Positions 30,301 to 43,769 of a stretch of 64,000 nt of DNA are shown here, piece by piece. The position numbers were made by a program, and so were the translations under genes. A model generated the notes under the pieces. That model saw only the letters and a program-made list of their open reading frames with translations. It made no database searches and was not told where the DNA came from. Origin of the DNA: Gymnorhina tibicen (Eukaryota; Chordata; Aves; Passeriformes; Artamidae); NCBI GenBank assembly GCA_013399875.1, contig VXAZ01008015.1:105934-169933 (forward strand), read 5' to 3'. Positions within the stretch are counted from its first letter, which is position 1. Each line of letters begins with the position of its first letter.

Positions 30301-31023
30301 TACCTCCCTGCAGGCAGGTGAGCAGCCAGGCAGGAGCAGAAAAAACAAGAGAAGAGAAGGAATGAGAGTAAAAAAGAGGGGACAGGCAAGGAAAGCATCT
30401 CGTGTGGTTACAGTTGGTTCCTTATTTCTGTGTCTCACAGGTGCCACCAGCACGTGAGCCAGGTCTGAGGTGAAGGTGCCCTCTGGAAATGCAGTGGGAG
30501 CTCAGGGCCACAGCTAAGAAAGCCCAAATGTCACTCAGGTGTGACAGGTGAGCTGGCACTGTGCCCATCGTGCCAGCCCCAGCTCAGTCCCTGCCGTTCA
30601 GACACCCTCATTGCCCCACTCCCACTGCAGCTGGGGCAGGATACTTGGATCCTGCTCGGCTTCGCGGGGCTGGGACATCCCCATGTCACTGCTCCAGGAA
30701 AGCCCTGCAGGGAGTTTCTCCCTTCTCTGCTCGCCAGGGAATGTGGTGTATTTGTACAGCGTGCTACAGAGAGCCTCACGGCAAATCCAGGGGTGCTGCC
30801 CACCCTCAGATCCACATTTTGGGATCTAGGAAAGCCCCAAGGTTTGAACTGGGACACTGAAAGGGCGAAGAGTTTGCGTTTAAAGACAGTGTTTGCACGG
30901 GGAATGGCACAGAGGTCCGGGGCAGGGCAGGGTCTCCCAGCTGATCCTCCCCGAAGGGACAAGCGCAGCCGGGCGAGGGTTTCTGGGCTCCCAGGGCGCT
31001 GCAGCTACTCACGGCTCTGGCAT
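27312..31023 (-). CDS. TNNI1: Troponin I, slow skeletal type
   Basis: TnI is the inhibitory troponin subunit and binds actin, TnC and TnT. Seven coding exons: 31013-31023 (ATG 31021-31023), 30304-30307, 30164-30205, 29484-29615, 29308-29397, 28689-28865 and 27312-27419 (stop TGA 27312-27314). They total 564 nt, or 187 aa, the same length as human TNNI1. The sequence reads [19 protein letters not shown], then [18 protein letters not shown], then [19 protein letters not shown]. The inhibitory peptide [12 protein letters not shown] is at residues 106-117, the switch segment [11 protein letters not shown] follows, and the C-terminus is [13 protein letters not shown]. Slow-type rather than fast or cardiac: no cardiac N-terminal extension, and near identity to human slow TnI over the last 95 residues. 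All splice sites are GT/AG. Confidence 0.97.
30304..30307 (-). CDS. TNNI1: TNNI1 4-nt micro-exon
   Basis: GGAG is bounded by acceptor CTGCAG and a perfect donor GTAAGT. It joins ATGCCAGAGCC (previous exon) to AGAAAATCC (next exon) to read MPEPERKS. Removing it breaks the frame. Its sites are strong despite the tiny size. Confidence 0.85.
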
Positions 31024-31043
31024 CGCGGCGGTGCTGTGCCCTG
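31024..31043 (-). other. TNNI1: TNNI1 5'UTR part of start-codon exon
   Basis: A strong polypyrimidine tract and acceptor (CCCTTTCCTTGGCAG) precede GGCACAGCACCGCCGCG and the ATG. At least one non-coding exon therefore lies further upstream. Confidence 0.65.
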
Positions 31044-31496
31044 CCAAGGAAAGGGAAAGGAGCTGGAACAAAGGTGCGAGCCCCGAGCGCGCACAGCCGC
31101 GGAGGGCAGCGAGGAGCGATGCCGAGGTGCGGTGCTGCCCCGCGCTGTCGGCGCAGGGAAGCGGCTCCGAGCCTCCGTTCCGCTGGGAAACACGGGACGA
31201 GCCGCCGGCTCCGGGAAAACCTGACTGCATCTGGGGCAAGCTCCAGCGTGCCGCCAGCCGGCCCCGCGGGGCTCGGGCTCCTGCTCCTCGGGGCTTTTCC
31301 CAAGCTCCGAGCTGTTCCCCGGCCCGCTGCGTCGCCCGCCCCAGCTCGGGGCAAGGGATGGAGGCTGGAAATCTCAGGAGAAATGGGGGTGCCTCGGGGG
31401 TCCCCCCACTGTGTCGGCTCAGGGAGTCCTGTCCTGCAGCTCCCGCGGGCAACGGCAGGGATGGGAGAGCCAAAACCCACCCGGAGAGTGCCGGAG

Positions 31497-31886
31497 CAAG
31501 GGCTGGGGGTGTCCAGTCTGGAGAAGAGAAGGATCCAGGGAGACCTCAGAGCCCCTTCCAGTGCCTAAAGGAGCTCCAGGAGAGCTGGAGAGGGACTTGG
31601 GACAAGGGATGGAGGGACAGGACACAGGGAATGGCTTCCCACTGCCAGAGGGCACGGTTAGATGGGACAGTGGGAAGGAATTGTTCCCTGTGAGAGTGGG
31701 GAGGCCCTGGCACAGGGTGCCCAGAGCAGCTGTGGCTGCCCCTGGATCCCTGGAAGTGTCCAAGGCCAGGTTGGATGGGGCTTGGAGCAGCCTGGGATAG
31801 TGGGAGGTGTCCCTGCCCATGGCAGGGGTGGCACTGGAGGATCTTTAAGGTCTCCTCCAACCTAACCCGTTCTGGGATTCTCTAAA
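31497..31886 (+). mobile_element. CR1 LINE 3' end
   Basis: About 390 bp plus-orientation CR1 containing GTCCAGTCTGGAGAAGAG, GGAGAGGGACTTGGGACAAG and CCTGGCACAGGGTGCCCAG, ending at TTCTGGGATTCTCTAAA. It is close in sequence to the inverted copy at 33.8 kb. Confidence 0.93.
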
Positions 31887-33483
31887 TCAGAGCCCACAGC
31901 TGAGCAGGTTCCTTCAGCAGTCACATTCCAGGTAAAACACTCAGGGTTTCCTATTTTACATTTGCCTGGTGATCCCAAGCCCTGGCAGCTGCTCCAGCCC
32001 ACGCTGCTCCCCTGGCCCTGCTCTGACCCTCCCTGTGCTGAGCAGCCGGGGCACCCTGCGACCCCAAGCGGCAGAAAAATGTAGGGGGAAATACCAATCC
32101 TTTTTAATTTTTTTTCCCTCAAACAGCATTTTCCAGGCGTGGGTTTAGTCCTTTTCCTTAGGAGTGACACGGACAAGCTGGGATTTTTTGCCTTGATCAT
32201 TTTTCATGCCCCAAAATTTGGAAACTGCTTTAGACCCCAAAGATTCCTCCTGGGGGAAATGAAAAGCTGCTCGCAAACAGCTGCTCCCAGGTTTGCATGG
32301 AGCCTGTGCCAAGCAAATCTCAGGGCACCTCCTGGCTCTGTCCCCTTGTCCCTGTTCCCTCCCCATGGCCCCAAAGCTCAGCCAGAGACATGTCCTGAAT
32401 AAATGGAGTTTGGGGGGGAAAATGTAATAAAATCCCAGCAGGAATCATCTCCCCCAGAGCCTCCCAATCCAGATCCCTGGATTTACAAGGAAAAATCCCA
32501 AGAACAGGAATTTCTTTGTCCTCAAACCAAGTCAGACAGATCCCGTTTCCTGCCTTTGTGGAGGTTTTTGGTGCTGTGACAAACATCCCAGCGGACACCA
32601 GGCCGCACTGCTGCCTTGAGCAGGCTGGGTCTCAGCTGCTGCCCCCCAGTTTATTTCGGGGGTGGCAGAGGAGCCTTTCCCTCCCTGGAGCTGGCGAGGG
32701 CTGGGCGCAGCCCCTCAGCGTTTCCATTGTCCCCCGCTGGAGCAGAGCCCGGCATTCCTTGGGGTGGGATCCACACCACACCTCGAGCTCACGACCTCTA
32801 CCAAGGTCAGTCAAGTTTCAGGGCCAAATAGTCCTAAACTGGCTTCCCAAACAACAGCAGGGACTCGGCTGTGCCAGTGAGACATCCCTAGCAATCCCCA
32901 GTGCCAGGACTTTTAGAGTCCAGCTGGATCTGGAGCATCCGCGAGAGACTTCGCTCCCTGATGGAGACGAGAGGATCTGGACAAGCTCATTCTGCACTAT
33001 TTGCACTGTTCCAGCTGTGAAAAGCTTGTAAAGCTTATTGAACCACTGGATCATGGAAATCCTTAAAAAAAAAATCCCATAAAGCCAAACACAGCCAATC
33101 CTGACATCCTCCCCCATCCCAGGAGGCTGGAGACAGACCACAAGCGCTCTCCCAGCTACTCCACACTCTGCTCCCACCCTGAACCTCACACCCATGACCC
33201 AGCCTGGAACACTCGGGCAAGGGCTCCCCAGACAGTCCTGTTTGCCACTTTTTGGAAAACAACAGGCAAATATCAGCTCCGAAAGCTTTGTCCGCATTGC
33301 AGCCTCACCAACCCTCTCTCCAAGAGCAGAGGAAATGTCTGATCCACCTCAAAGAGGGGGAGAAATTCAGGCAAATTCACGTGCTGGGGGTTCCTCCCTG
33401 TCCCGTGTGAGTGCCGGGGGTCTCGTGCCCATGTCACCACCAGCACACCCGGAGGGGGACACGGGGTAGTGGCAGCGTCTTAC

Positions 33484-33560
33484 CTGGTTGCAGGAGGGAG
33501 GTGACGCCTGGCCTCGGGACAGCCGCGCTCTGCCGGGGCTGTGGCTGAGGGGGGGTATTG
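33484..33560 (-). other. TNNI1: Candidate TNNI1 non-coding exon 1
   Basis: A consensus donor, CAACCAG|GTAAGA, ends the exon at 33484. It follows a GC-rich leader-like stretch about 2.4 kb upstream of the start-codon exon. The 5' boundary is a guess. Confidence 0.35.
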
Positions 33561-33574
33561 AATCCCAGCCCTGC

Positions 33575-33605
33575 CTGCAAGTGGTCGGTAAAAATAGCAC
33601 AAATC
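33575..33605 (-). promoter_or_regulatory. TNNI1: MEF2-like site and E-box upstream of the candidate TNNI1 exon 1
   Basis: On the minus strand GCTATTTTTACC is one base off the MEF2 consensus, and next to it is the E-box CACTTG. TnI-slow genes in mammals have an upstream enhancer with MEF2 and E-box sites. Similar content here is suggestive only. Confidence 0.35.
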
Positions 33606-33782
33606 CCCTCCTCTGCAGGCATCTGCTGCAAGCCCCCGGGAGTGCTGGGACTGCTGCTCACACCTGGGGCACCGCCTGGAACACAGGGACACACACAGGT
33701 CACCCGTGTGTCACTGCACTCGGGTCCCAGGGCACCCACAACCCCCCTTGGGTTCGGAGAATTCCAGGGCCGTTTGCGTGGG

Positions 33783-34112
33783 AATCATCCCAGAGTGGTT
33801 TGGGTGGGAAGGGACCTTAAAGTTCATCCAGTCCCACCCCTGCCATGGCAGGGACACCTTCCACTGTCCCAGGCTGCTCCAAGCCCCATCCAACCTGGCC
33901 TTGGACACTTCCAGGGATCCAGGGGCAGCCACAGCTGCTCTGGGCACCCTGTGCCAGGGCCTCCCCACCCTCACAGGGAGGAATTTCTCCCCACTATCCC
34001 ATCTAACCGTGCCCTCTGGCAGTGGGAAGCCATTCCCTGTGTCCTGTCCCTCCATCCCTTGTCCCAAGTCCCTCTCCAGCTCTCTTGGAGCCCCTTTGGG
34101 CACTGCAGTGCC
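33783..34112 (-). mobile_element. CR1 LINE 3' end
   Basis: Minus-orientation CR1 starting CCAGAGTGGTTTGGGTGGG with GGACACTTCCAGGGATCCAG and CCCTGTGCCAGGGCCTCCC. It is nearly the reverse complement of the copy at 31.5-31.9 kb. Confidence 0.93.
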
Positions 34113-34966
34113 CCCAGCTCGGACAGCACCTGCTCATGCCTGGGTGTTGGGGACACACAGGCTCAGGCTGACCAGTGCTGGTGATGCTGTGGGGTGGGGT
34201 GGATCCTCCTGGCACCTCTGCCCTGCATCTGTCCGGTGTGACAGAGCTCCAGAGATGCTGGAACAGGCAGGGGAGGGGGTGTGAACAGCCTGGGAGCTGC
34301 TGCTGTGCTGACCCCTGCACAGCGGGGCACACACAGGACAGCGCTGGCCAAGGGGCCTCCTGGGAGCCACCAGAGCCACCAGAGCAGGAGAGTGAACCTC
34401 ACCAGGCCAGGCCACTGTGCTGAGGCGTGATGGCGTAAACCAGCAAATGTGGGGTCACACTTCACGCCAGGTGGGGTCGGGACCAAGCAGGGCACAGTCC
34501 CCTCTTTAAGGAGAAGGACCAGCCCAGTCACCCAGCATAGCACTACAGCCTGGGGTGCTCAAGCAGCTCCCAGCCTCTCTCAGGCCCTGAGGTTTTCCCC
34601 ATGAAATTCCCGAAAAGCAGTGACGAAGCTGCTGTCTGTCCCCGCTGCTCCCCACAAAGCCCCTTGCCCGGTGTCCCTTTGCATGGCAAGAACTGCAGGG
34701 CAGGCAACACCTGTTCCCCGGGATAATTTTAGGGACAAATTTAGGAGCAAACAATTCCCAGCGTGGGGCCCATCAGGGACAATGCCTGGCATGTTAATCC
34801 TGGGGCTTTTATGGCCAGGAGGGACAGGCGGCTGCAGGAGTGGGGCAGCTCCCATGGTGGGGAGCACAGACAGCCCCCATCCTGCAGAGCCTTCCCAGCT
34901 CCTTCCCCCTGCCTGGACACCAACGGGAGCCGTGGGGATCCCCAAAAGCTGGTGGGAGATCGGTGG

Positions 34967-34990
34967 CGGTGGCAGTGGCAGTGGCAGTGC
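34967..34990. repeat. GGCAGT hexanucleotide repeat
   Basis: Short run of GGCGGT/GGCAGT units. Confidence 0.8.
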
Positions 34991-35157
34991 CATCCTCGTG
35001 TGAACTGCACCGAGCAAGTCCCAGTGGGCAGGGGAGGAACCCCCCTGCATCCAGCCCACCCCCGGCACCCCTGCAAGGACCCTTCCCTGGCTGCAAACAG
35101 CACAGGGGATCTGCTCCCAGCCCCGAGGAGGAGGAGGCTTTAACCAGCCCCGTTAGA

Positions 35158-35168
35158 CCTTTATAAGG
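35158..35168 (-). promoter_or_regulatory. TATA-like CCTTATAAAGG, possible distal TNNI1 promoter
   Basis: CCTTATAAAGG on the minus strand lies within a GC-rich setting, 4 kb upstream of the TNNI1 start exon. It has seven A/T between CC and GG, so it is not a CArG box. No convincing donor follows within 200 bp. Confidence 0.25.
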
Positions 35169-35698
35169 AAAAGCCCCCGCGGGGCCAGGCCCCCAGCATC
35201 TTTCCTCCCGGATGCCTTGGGATTGTTTTCGGAGCACAGAGGAGCCAAAATTAGCCCGTGACAAAGGCGCTGCATTCCCGCAGCTCCGCGGATGGAGCGG
35301 GGGCTGCTCCGGATGCCATTTGCTCCAGTCTCGGGTTTCATCCTCTGCTGGGACCCGGAGTGAGGCGGAGGAAAGGGCAGGAGAGGGATGGGGCAATGGG
35401 ACCCCTCGATTTCGGGTTTTCCCATGGGTTTCAAAGCCCCGGCTCTGCCACGGGGGCTGCACAGAGGGACTGGCAGGGGACCAAGGTCTGCCATCCCTCC
35501 TCCCCAGCTGACACACGGGGGACATTCTGAGTCCCCATCCCTGGCTCACAAACCACAGGGAGCTGCCTCCAGGTGAGGAGTTGTTTTATCAAGTGCCACC
35601 TGGGCCTTGGACACCACTCTGAGCTGCTGGAGTGGGAAGGAAATCTACAGGGGAGAGCAGTGCTGAGGGCAAATTCAGAGCAAAATAATAAAACTGTA

Positions 35699-35765
35699 TC
35701 TGGGGTTGGCTCAGTTGGTCAGAGCTGGGTGCTGATAACATCCGGGTCATGGGCTTGATCCCCAC
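35699..35765 (+). mobile_element. tRNA-Ile-derived SINE, left (head) part
   Basis: GGTTGGCTCAGTTGGTCAGAG resembles the A-box half of tRNA-Ile, and GGGCTTGATCCCC the B-box/T-arm. The anticodon-loop region reads TGCTGATAACATC. It is cut at 35765 by the LTR insertion and resumes at 37458. tRNA-Ile-headed SINEs with CR1 tails are known from passerines. Confidence 0.75.
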
Positions 35766-37457
<1,692 letters not shown>

Positions 37458-37532
37458 CCCATTCACTTAAGGGTTGGACTCAGTGACCCTTGTTGGGTCC
37501 CTTCCAGCTCAGACTGTTCCATGATTCTGTGA
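37458..37532 (+). mobile_element. tRNA-Ile SINE, right part with CR1-like tail
   Basis: ACTTAAGGGTTGGACTCAGTG through GGGTCCCTTCCAGCTCAG to ATGATTCTGTGA is the CR1-type 3' tail. It continues the SINE broken at 35765. Confidence 0.75.
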
Positions 37533-38137
37533 TCTGTCCACGTGCTGCTGCTACAAATCAAATATCCCCCTGTTACTGGGAGCCACTGGTTGAAGGGAAG
37601 GGTTCCCCGTGGGCTGCCACCAAGGGGATGGATGCCAGCAGAAAATTCCCAGAGAGCTGTATGGGGAGCTCAGACCCAGCCAGGAGCAGGTCTCCAGGGA
37701 CAGCTGCTTGTCCCTGAGTCTGAGGGGGATCTACAGGTCATCTGTGTTCAGTCTCTTACAAGTGGACCCCCTGGCACTGTTTAGATGGATGGGGCACTTT
37801 TCCCCTCTGGACCTTCCAAGTCCCTGGAGGGTGTTGGTGCCTCAGCTCCACACCCATGGCTGGGGCTGCCAGAGCTGCCCAATGGTCCCTGGCTCCTCAA
37901 GGGCTTGGGACTCCAAATGCAAGGTGCCTGACCCCCGTGAGCAGTTCAGCTGCCGCACATGAAGCCAGTCTCCCTTGGACTTGAAGCAATGCTGGAGGGA
38001 TCTCTTCCCCTTCTCTGGAACCTTCCCACCCATCCTGTCCTCGCCCTCTCCCAAGCACCGTCCTTGTTCCACCAACCCCGATGGAATTCACAAAGACAAC
38101 AGCTCCCAGCGCATCCAGGACAGACTTAGAAACGACA

Positions 38138-38211
38138 GCTGAGCCTCTGGTGTCCTTTGGGACTGAGCCTCTGGTGTCCTTTGGGACTGAGCCTCTGGTG
38201 TCCTTTGGGAC
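38138..38211. repeat. 24-bp tandem repeat, three copies
   Basis: GAGCCTCTGGTGTCCTTTGG repeats three times with period 24. It is a whole number of codons, so an open minus-strand frame runs through it. There is no other sign of coding. Confidence 0.9.
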
Positions 38212-41200
38212 TCACCCTCACATCCATCTCCCCACTGCCACGCTCAGAGCCCAGTGCTGGGGGGTGACAGGAGACCCCCGGCTGCGCCAGGTTTGTCACT
38301 GGACTGGGACAGGTGATGCCCCACAGACTCACCATGGTGCGGGAGAAGGTTTTCCTTCTGTGGGACAGCTCAGAGACCAGAGGACAGCGAGGTTGCCCCC
38401 GAAGCCAGGTGATTGCAAGGCTGCAGGGTCAGGTGGCAATGCAGTTGTGAAGGGCCGTGGGACTTGTCCTGGGGATGGTCCCACGTGGGTGTTTCTCCTG
38501 CAGACCATCCGGCAGCTCTCACCCCTCCTGAGCTGCCAGAGGAATCCAACCTGTCCCACCTGCTCTGTGGATTGGTGGCAGTGCAGTGGAAGCTCCCGGG
38601 ATGCTTCTCTAAGAGCCGATGCCTCCTGCAGCCCCGGGGGGAATTTCCTCACCCCACTGCGTCTGTGAACAAGTCCCAGCAAACCTGAGGGATGCCCCGA
38701 GATGAAAAGGGGGCCAGAATTTGGATAATCATCACAGCCCGGCCTGGGAACCAGCACAGCCCCAGGCCAGACCCCAAATATGCCCCACGGGGCTGAGAGA
38801 CCTCTCCCACCTCATCTGCCCCACTGATCTTCACCCCATTGCATCATCCCCACCAGGACACCCCCATTTCCCACTGCTCGGTGGGGCAGAGGCTTCTCAT
38901 CCCTTTGGGATGTGCTGCTCCGTGCCCTGCTCCTGCACCACAGCCCCCTGTTCTGGGAACCCTGAGCTCTGGACACCCCTGTGGGCCTGGTGCAGCTCAG
39001 GACTGTGCCCACGCCAGCCCCTCCATCCAGGGGCATGGACTCGCCCTCCCCACTTGGCTACAGGGAGCAAATCCACGTGGAGGCAGCTCTGGGGCTGGAT
39101 GCCAAAGGAGGACAATTATCCCAACATGCAAGAAACACCTTCCACTTCTAGAAATATCATGGACAGTTTGTTTTTCTCTGCTTGGATACTTTGGGAAGGC
39201 TTGAAATGTTTGCAGAAGGTGCCAAAGCTGAGGAGGGCTCCCCAAAAGCCAAGGGGCCCTTTAGGAACAGCACAGGCTCCTGCCTCGTGCCACTGGCACA
39301 TGGAAAAGGCTTTGTTAATTAAGGAGGAAGTGCCTACTTTGGGATGGTGGAAAGACATAACTGAAATGGAGCTGAGCCACGCGCTGAAGACTTTAAGCTT
39401 TCAGTGGCTTTGCCAGTGACACATGAGACCTTCCCAGTGCTGATCCCATGGGCTCTTCTCACCAGGAGCGGGATTTGGGCTGTTCTGTGCCAGTGGCAGC
39501 CGGGGCTCAGCAGCGACGTCAATTTGAGTATCACAAAGTCCAGGCTGGTTTCCAGCCTAAGGCAAAATATCATCCAAAAAAAAGACTATTCCAAATAATC
39601 CAAAATTTCTGGCCCAGGCAGGGACCCTGACAGAGCTTTTGGACATTTTCAGGGTATTTGCAGACCTTTCCATCTGTCTCTGAGACACATCTCAGTATCT
39701 GCTTTTGGCTGGGCTGGGCCACCCCCACCCCCACCCCCAGAGCAGCCTTGTGGCTCCTGGTCGGGGACGGTGGGGGACAGACGGGTGCTGGGATGTGCTG
39801 GTTGTTCCTCTGCAGCTCCAGCAATGTCTGGGCCCTGGTTTTGTTTCCTCCTGGTGAGTCCCTGCCCTTCCATGGGCTTCCCCAGCCTCAGCTCCGCTGC
39901 CGGGGAATGTCACCGTCCTCAGCCCCTGGGACACCCTGCCCAAGACACTCCGGCAGGACCTTGTGCTTGGGGAATTAATGTGTAATCCCTGCCCTGACCC
40001 CCTCAGCATCCCCAGATCCGTGGTACAAGGACAGCTATTTCTTCCTACACCCGATGCAAGAGGATTCTTTGGAGATGACCAAGGTCCCCACAGGAGTGGG
40101 GGGGACGTCCCGGCCTCTGCTCCCCTGGAGAGTGGGCACACAGACATAGCAGAGCTCTGGGCAGGTGTTGTGTCCCAAACCAAAATCCAGTGATTTAGGA
40201 ATTGTAATTAAGGATGGACAACAATGAAATCATTTTAGGAGCATCTAGAGGAAGTTGGACATTTGCCCTAAAGCCAAAAAGCAGAATACTCCTTGCTACA
40301 GCTGGGATTTTTTTTCATTTTTATGCAAAGAGGAACCACCCACAAGCTCAGGGATGATCCCAGGAGAAGCGGGGGAGTGCCAGGCTCTCCGCAGGGCACT
40401 CGGACACGGAGGAGGCCCCGCACACAGGGCCCCACCTGACAAAAGCATGGGCACCATCAGGCTGCACCTCCCTGTCTCAGCACTGTGACCCCACTGCCCT
40501 CCCTGGCACTCAGGGTGTCCAGCCAGCCCCAAACTGATCCCAAAGCCAGACCTGGGATGGCATCAGGTGGAAAAAGCTCCTCTCCCCTGCACCCACTGCA
40601 CCCTCGTGGTTCTGCAGGGAGGGTGCCAGTCCCTGTGGGTGCTGGCAGGACCCCTGCCCAGGGTGGGGGGCACAGGGCAGCCCCCAGAGCAGCCTCAGCA
40701 CTGGGGCACCCTCAGAGAAGTGTGGGGAGGGATGATGGAGCAGGGGCACTGCGGGCTGGAAGCAGCAGAGCCAGATTTTCAGGCTCCTGCCTTTGAACTC
40801 CGGCTGCTCCGGGGCACCTCTCTCCTCTCTGGGGCTCTCCCTGGGGGCCCCGGGGGGGTCTGGCCAGCCCCTCCTCACCACTGGAGCTGGAAGGGCTGAG
40901 GGGCCACAACCCACCCTCCATCCCCCTGTTGTGCCTCAGTTTCCCCACCTCCAGGGGCATTGGGAATGCTTCCTGTGGGTCCTCTCCTGCTTTCCAGGCT
41001 GCCTGGGAGTGTGCTGGCACCACGTCCCTGGTGCTGGGGGATGCTCCAGCCTCTGGCCCTGGCCCTGCTCCACTCCCTGGCCAGGTCTCTTGGCTGTTTA
41101 TTTGCTTTTCAGTCTCGGGGTGACTTTTCCTCTGCACGAGACATTCAGCCCTCCCAGGGGCAGATGAAGCCACCACACCTCCTACCCTCATGCCGCTGGC

Positions 41201-42279
41201 TCGGCTCTGACCCCAGCCCCTGCTCCAGGGTCAGGCTGGGAATCCTCCCACTGAGGGTGGATCAGGCAGGTGTGGGTGTCTGCTCAGAAGAGAATCCCAA
41301 ACCTGGAGGCTTGGGGAGCTCTGCAGTCCCTGGGGGACATGGGGTGCAGGCAGGGACCCTGGATGTGTGTTGGTCTGGATGAGGGGCTCGGGATGAGGAT
41401 GGAAGAGCTTGACTTTCCCCAGGCCTGGACCTGAAACCCTGACACGGGATTTGTGTTCTCTTATTGTCCTCTCCCTCCACTGACTGCCTGAATTTCCCCC
41501 CAGCTCTCAGGTACCGTGGCCTCTGTGCTGCCTCGTCATCAGTGCCCGGGGATGTGCCATGGCCAGGGCTGGTGCTTACACATCCCCCCTTGATCATTTT
41601 CTCTGCCACTTCCTTGCTGGCAGCTGGAAAACAGAAAATATCTATTTACAGGGAGCAAGAGAGCAGAAAAACTGAAAAAAAGGAGTCACACTAGGTAAAA
41701 CTGGTGACTTTGGGAACCCCCTTGCACTGGGTGCTCCTCACCCTGGCACCCACCATGGCACTGGCTTGGGATGCTCACAGAGCTTTGATTGAGCCTCACT
41801 GAATCCCTTGACTCCAGGAGCTGGGGATTTAGGGGAGACCCCAGGACAGTGATCTTTGCCCTGGAAATGCTGTGTAAGCACCAGCACCCTCCTGACCACC
41901 CCATTCTCGACCACCCCATTCTCCCCTGAACGTGTGCAGGGACCTGGTCTGGGGTGTGTCCACACAGGGCACCACACCTGAAGCATGTCCTGTGGAGAGT
42001 CCCCCCATCATGTCCCTGTCACGTCACCGGGATGGTGCAGAGCTCCCTCTGTGCAGGGTTTGGGTCCGGCTTCACCTGCACCCTCCAGCCTGGCCCCCCC
42101 CAGTTCTCTCCACTCCCAGCCGGGGGTCTCAGGAAATGCAGCTCTGAGGACCAGCTGCCCAACGAGCCTTCCCGGGGTGGAACGCCCCCGTGCCTGTTTC
42201 AGCAGAGCAGCACGAGCCTGGCCTCGCACGGTGAGCAGCTCCGGCCGTGCCACCGTCCCCAAAGCCACCCGGCGCTGCC

Positions 42280-42620
42280 CTGGCAGGGGGACGGGACCCC
42301 GTGGGCCCCGTGGGGTGCAGGCTGGGGTGTAGGATGGGGCCAGCTGCCGCGGTCCGGGGCACCGGGACACCGCGCTCCGTGATTCCCACGCGGCCGGGAA
42401 ATCTCCGGGAGGATCCGCAGCGCCTCCGGCCCCGGCTGGGCTCAGGCTCCGGCTTGCGGAGCGCGCCGGTGGCTCCAGGCGCTGCTGTCTGCGCTGCCTG
42501 TCGGGGCAGGGCCGTCCCTGCCCTGCTGCAAAGCCACAGCGCTGCTCCCGCGTCACCGGCACACCGTGGGAATCCCTGCGGACACGGGTGCAGCGGGACT
42601 GGTGACCAGGGGGTCTCGGG
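42280..42620. other. CpG-dense patch of unknown role
   Basis: CpG frequency is high here compared with flanking DNA (CGCGCTCC, GCGGAGCGCGCC). No gene start could be tied to it. It may be a distal PHLDA3 element or an unannotated non-coding RNA promoter. Confidence 0.3.
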
Positions 42621-42779
42621 GTGCCAGTGGGGGGCTTTGGAGCCCGACTGGGGGATGCTGGTTTAGGGGTCATGACTGGCAAAGCTCTGTGCAGGACTTG
42701 TGCTCTCCCGTGCCCTGTGGGATCCCACAAATCAAAGCAGCAGCAGGATAAGAAGCAGAAAGTCCTGTTTGGGGACACT

Positions 42780-42785
42780 TTTACT
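42780..42785 (-). terminator. PHLDA3: Possible PHLDA3 polyadenylation signal (AGTAAA)
   Basis: GTAGTAAAAG on the minus strand, about 1 kb past the PHLDA3 stop. AGTAAA is a minor variant signal. A canonical AATAAA also exists at 41097-41102, so the true 3' end is open. Confidence 0.25.
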
Positions 42786-43769
42786 ACAGGGAATTGGGGT
42801 CCCCAGCACTCCCCAACAGCCCAAGGACATCCCAGGGTGAGACAATGTCCAGCAGCACAGCTGTGTCACCACACCATCGGTTCAGTGCCCTGCTGAGGGG
42901 TCCCTGCTGCAGCAGCAGCTCTCCAGCCCCTTTTTAAAACTGGGACCCAGCCACATCCATCTGTCCCAGTGTCACCGTCACACAGGCAGAGCTCCCTGTC
43001 GCACGGATCCTTCGGGCACAGCCTCATCCATCCCCTGTCCTGCAGGAGAGGCCTGGGGTCCCCACCAGTGCACCATGGTCCTGCACATGTCGGCTGAATG
43101 AAGGGTGGTGGGGCCCCAGGCAGGGGTGTCCCCTGCTGCCTTGTCTGAAGCCCCCGGTGGTGGCCCTGCCCGTGTCCTTTGCCCCGTTGTGCCAAGGGCA
43201 GGTGGCTGTGCCAGCCCAGCTCTTGCGGTGCCTCTGTCCTGCCCCAGCACGGGGGGTGCCGGCGCCAGCACCGGCCTCCCCAGGGCCACTGTCCTCGTCC
43301 CCGGGCTGTACAGCGGTGGCCTCACTTGCCCGCAGGGATCCCGTTCTCCCCAGGACCTGCCGAGCCGAGGGCCATCTCCATCCGACTCCTGGGAAGCTGC
43401 GATTCCCTGGGCTGTCCCACTGGAGCTGTGCCCAGCTGCACCACTGCGGAGAGAAGGCTCCTGTCACCCGCTCGGCCAGCGCTGGGACATGGGGCATCCT
43501 GAGGGGACTGGGGAGTGGGGCCAGCCGCCATCCCCACCCCATCCCACGTGCAGGACGGCAAAGGGCCCCGTATCCCTCAGGCCACCCCAGACAGAGGGAG
43601 GATGTTAGAAAGTCCCTCTCCAGGGATACAGAGAGGCGAAACCCATGGGGGAGGTCCCAGCCAGTGCAGGGGGACATGGGAACATCGACCTGCGGACCCA
43701 CCCCGGTCCACGGAACCCCCTTTGTGATTCCCCAAACCACTCGGGGACGGGAACCTGTGGCCAGGGACC

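Larger units (their letters stand above)
37533..43760. other. Intergenic DNA between the TE locus and PHLDA3
   Basis: GC-rich, with no coding exon I can support. It contains a 24-bp tandem repeat near 38.1 kb, a CACCCC run near 39.72 kb, a plain AATAAA on the minus strand near 41.10 kb, and a CpG-dense patch at 42.1-42.6 kb. Some of it may be PHLDA3 3'UTR or intron. Confidence 0.45.

Noticed and set aside
35699..35765. A functional tRNA-Ile gene.
   Set aside because: The arms do not pair well, the acceptor stem is missing, and the sequence continues as a SINE with a CR1 tail.
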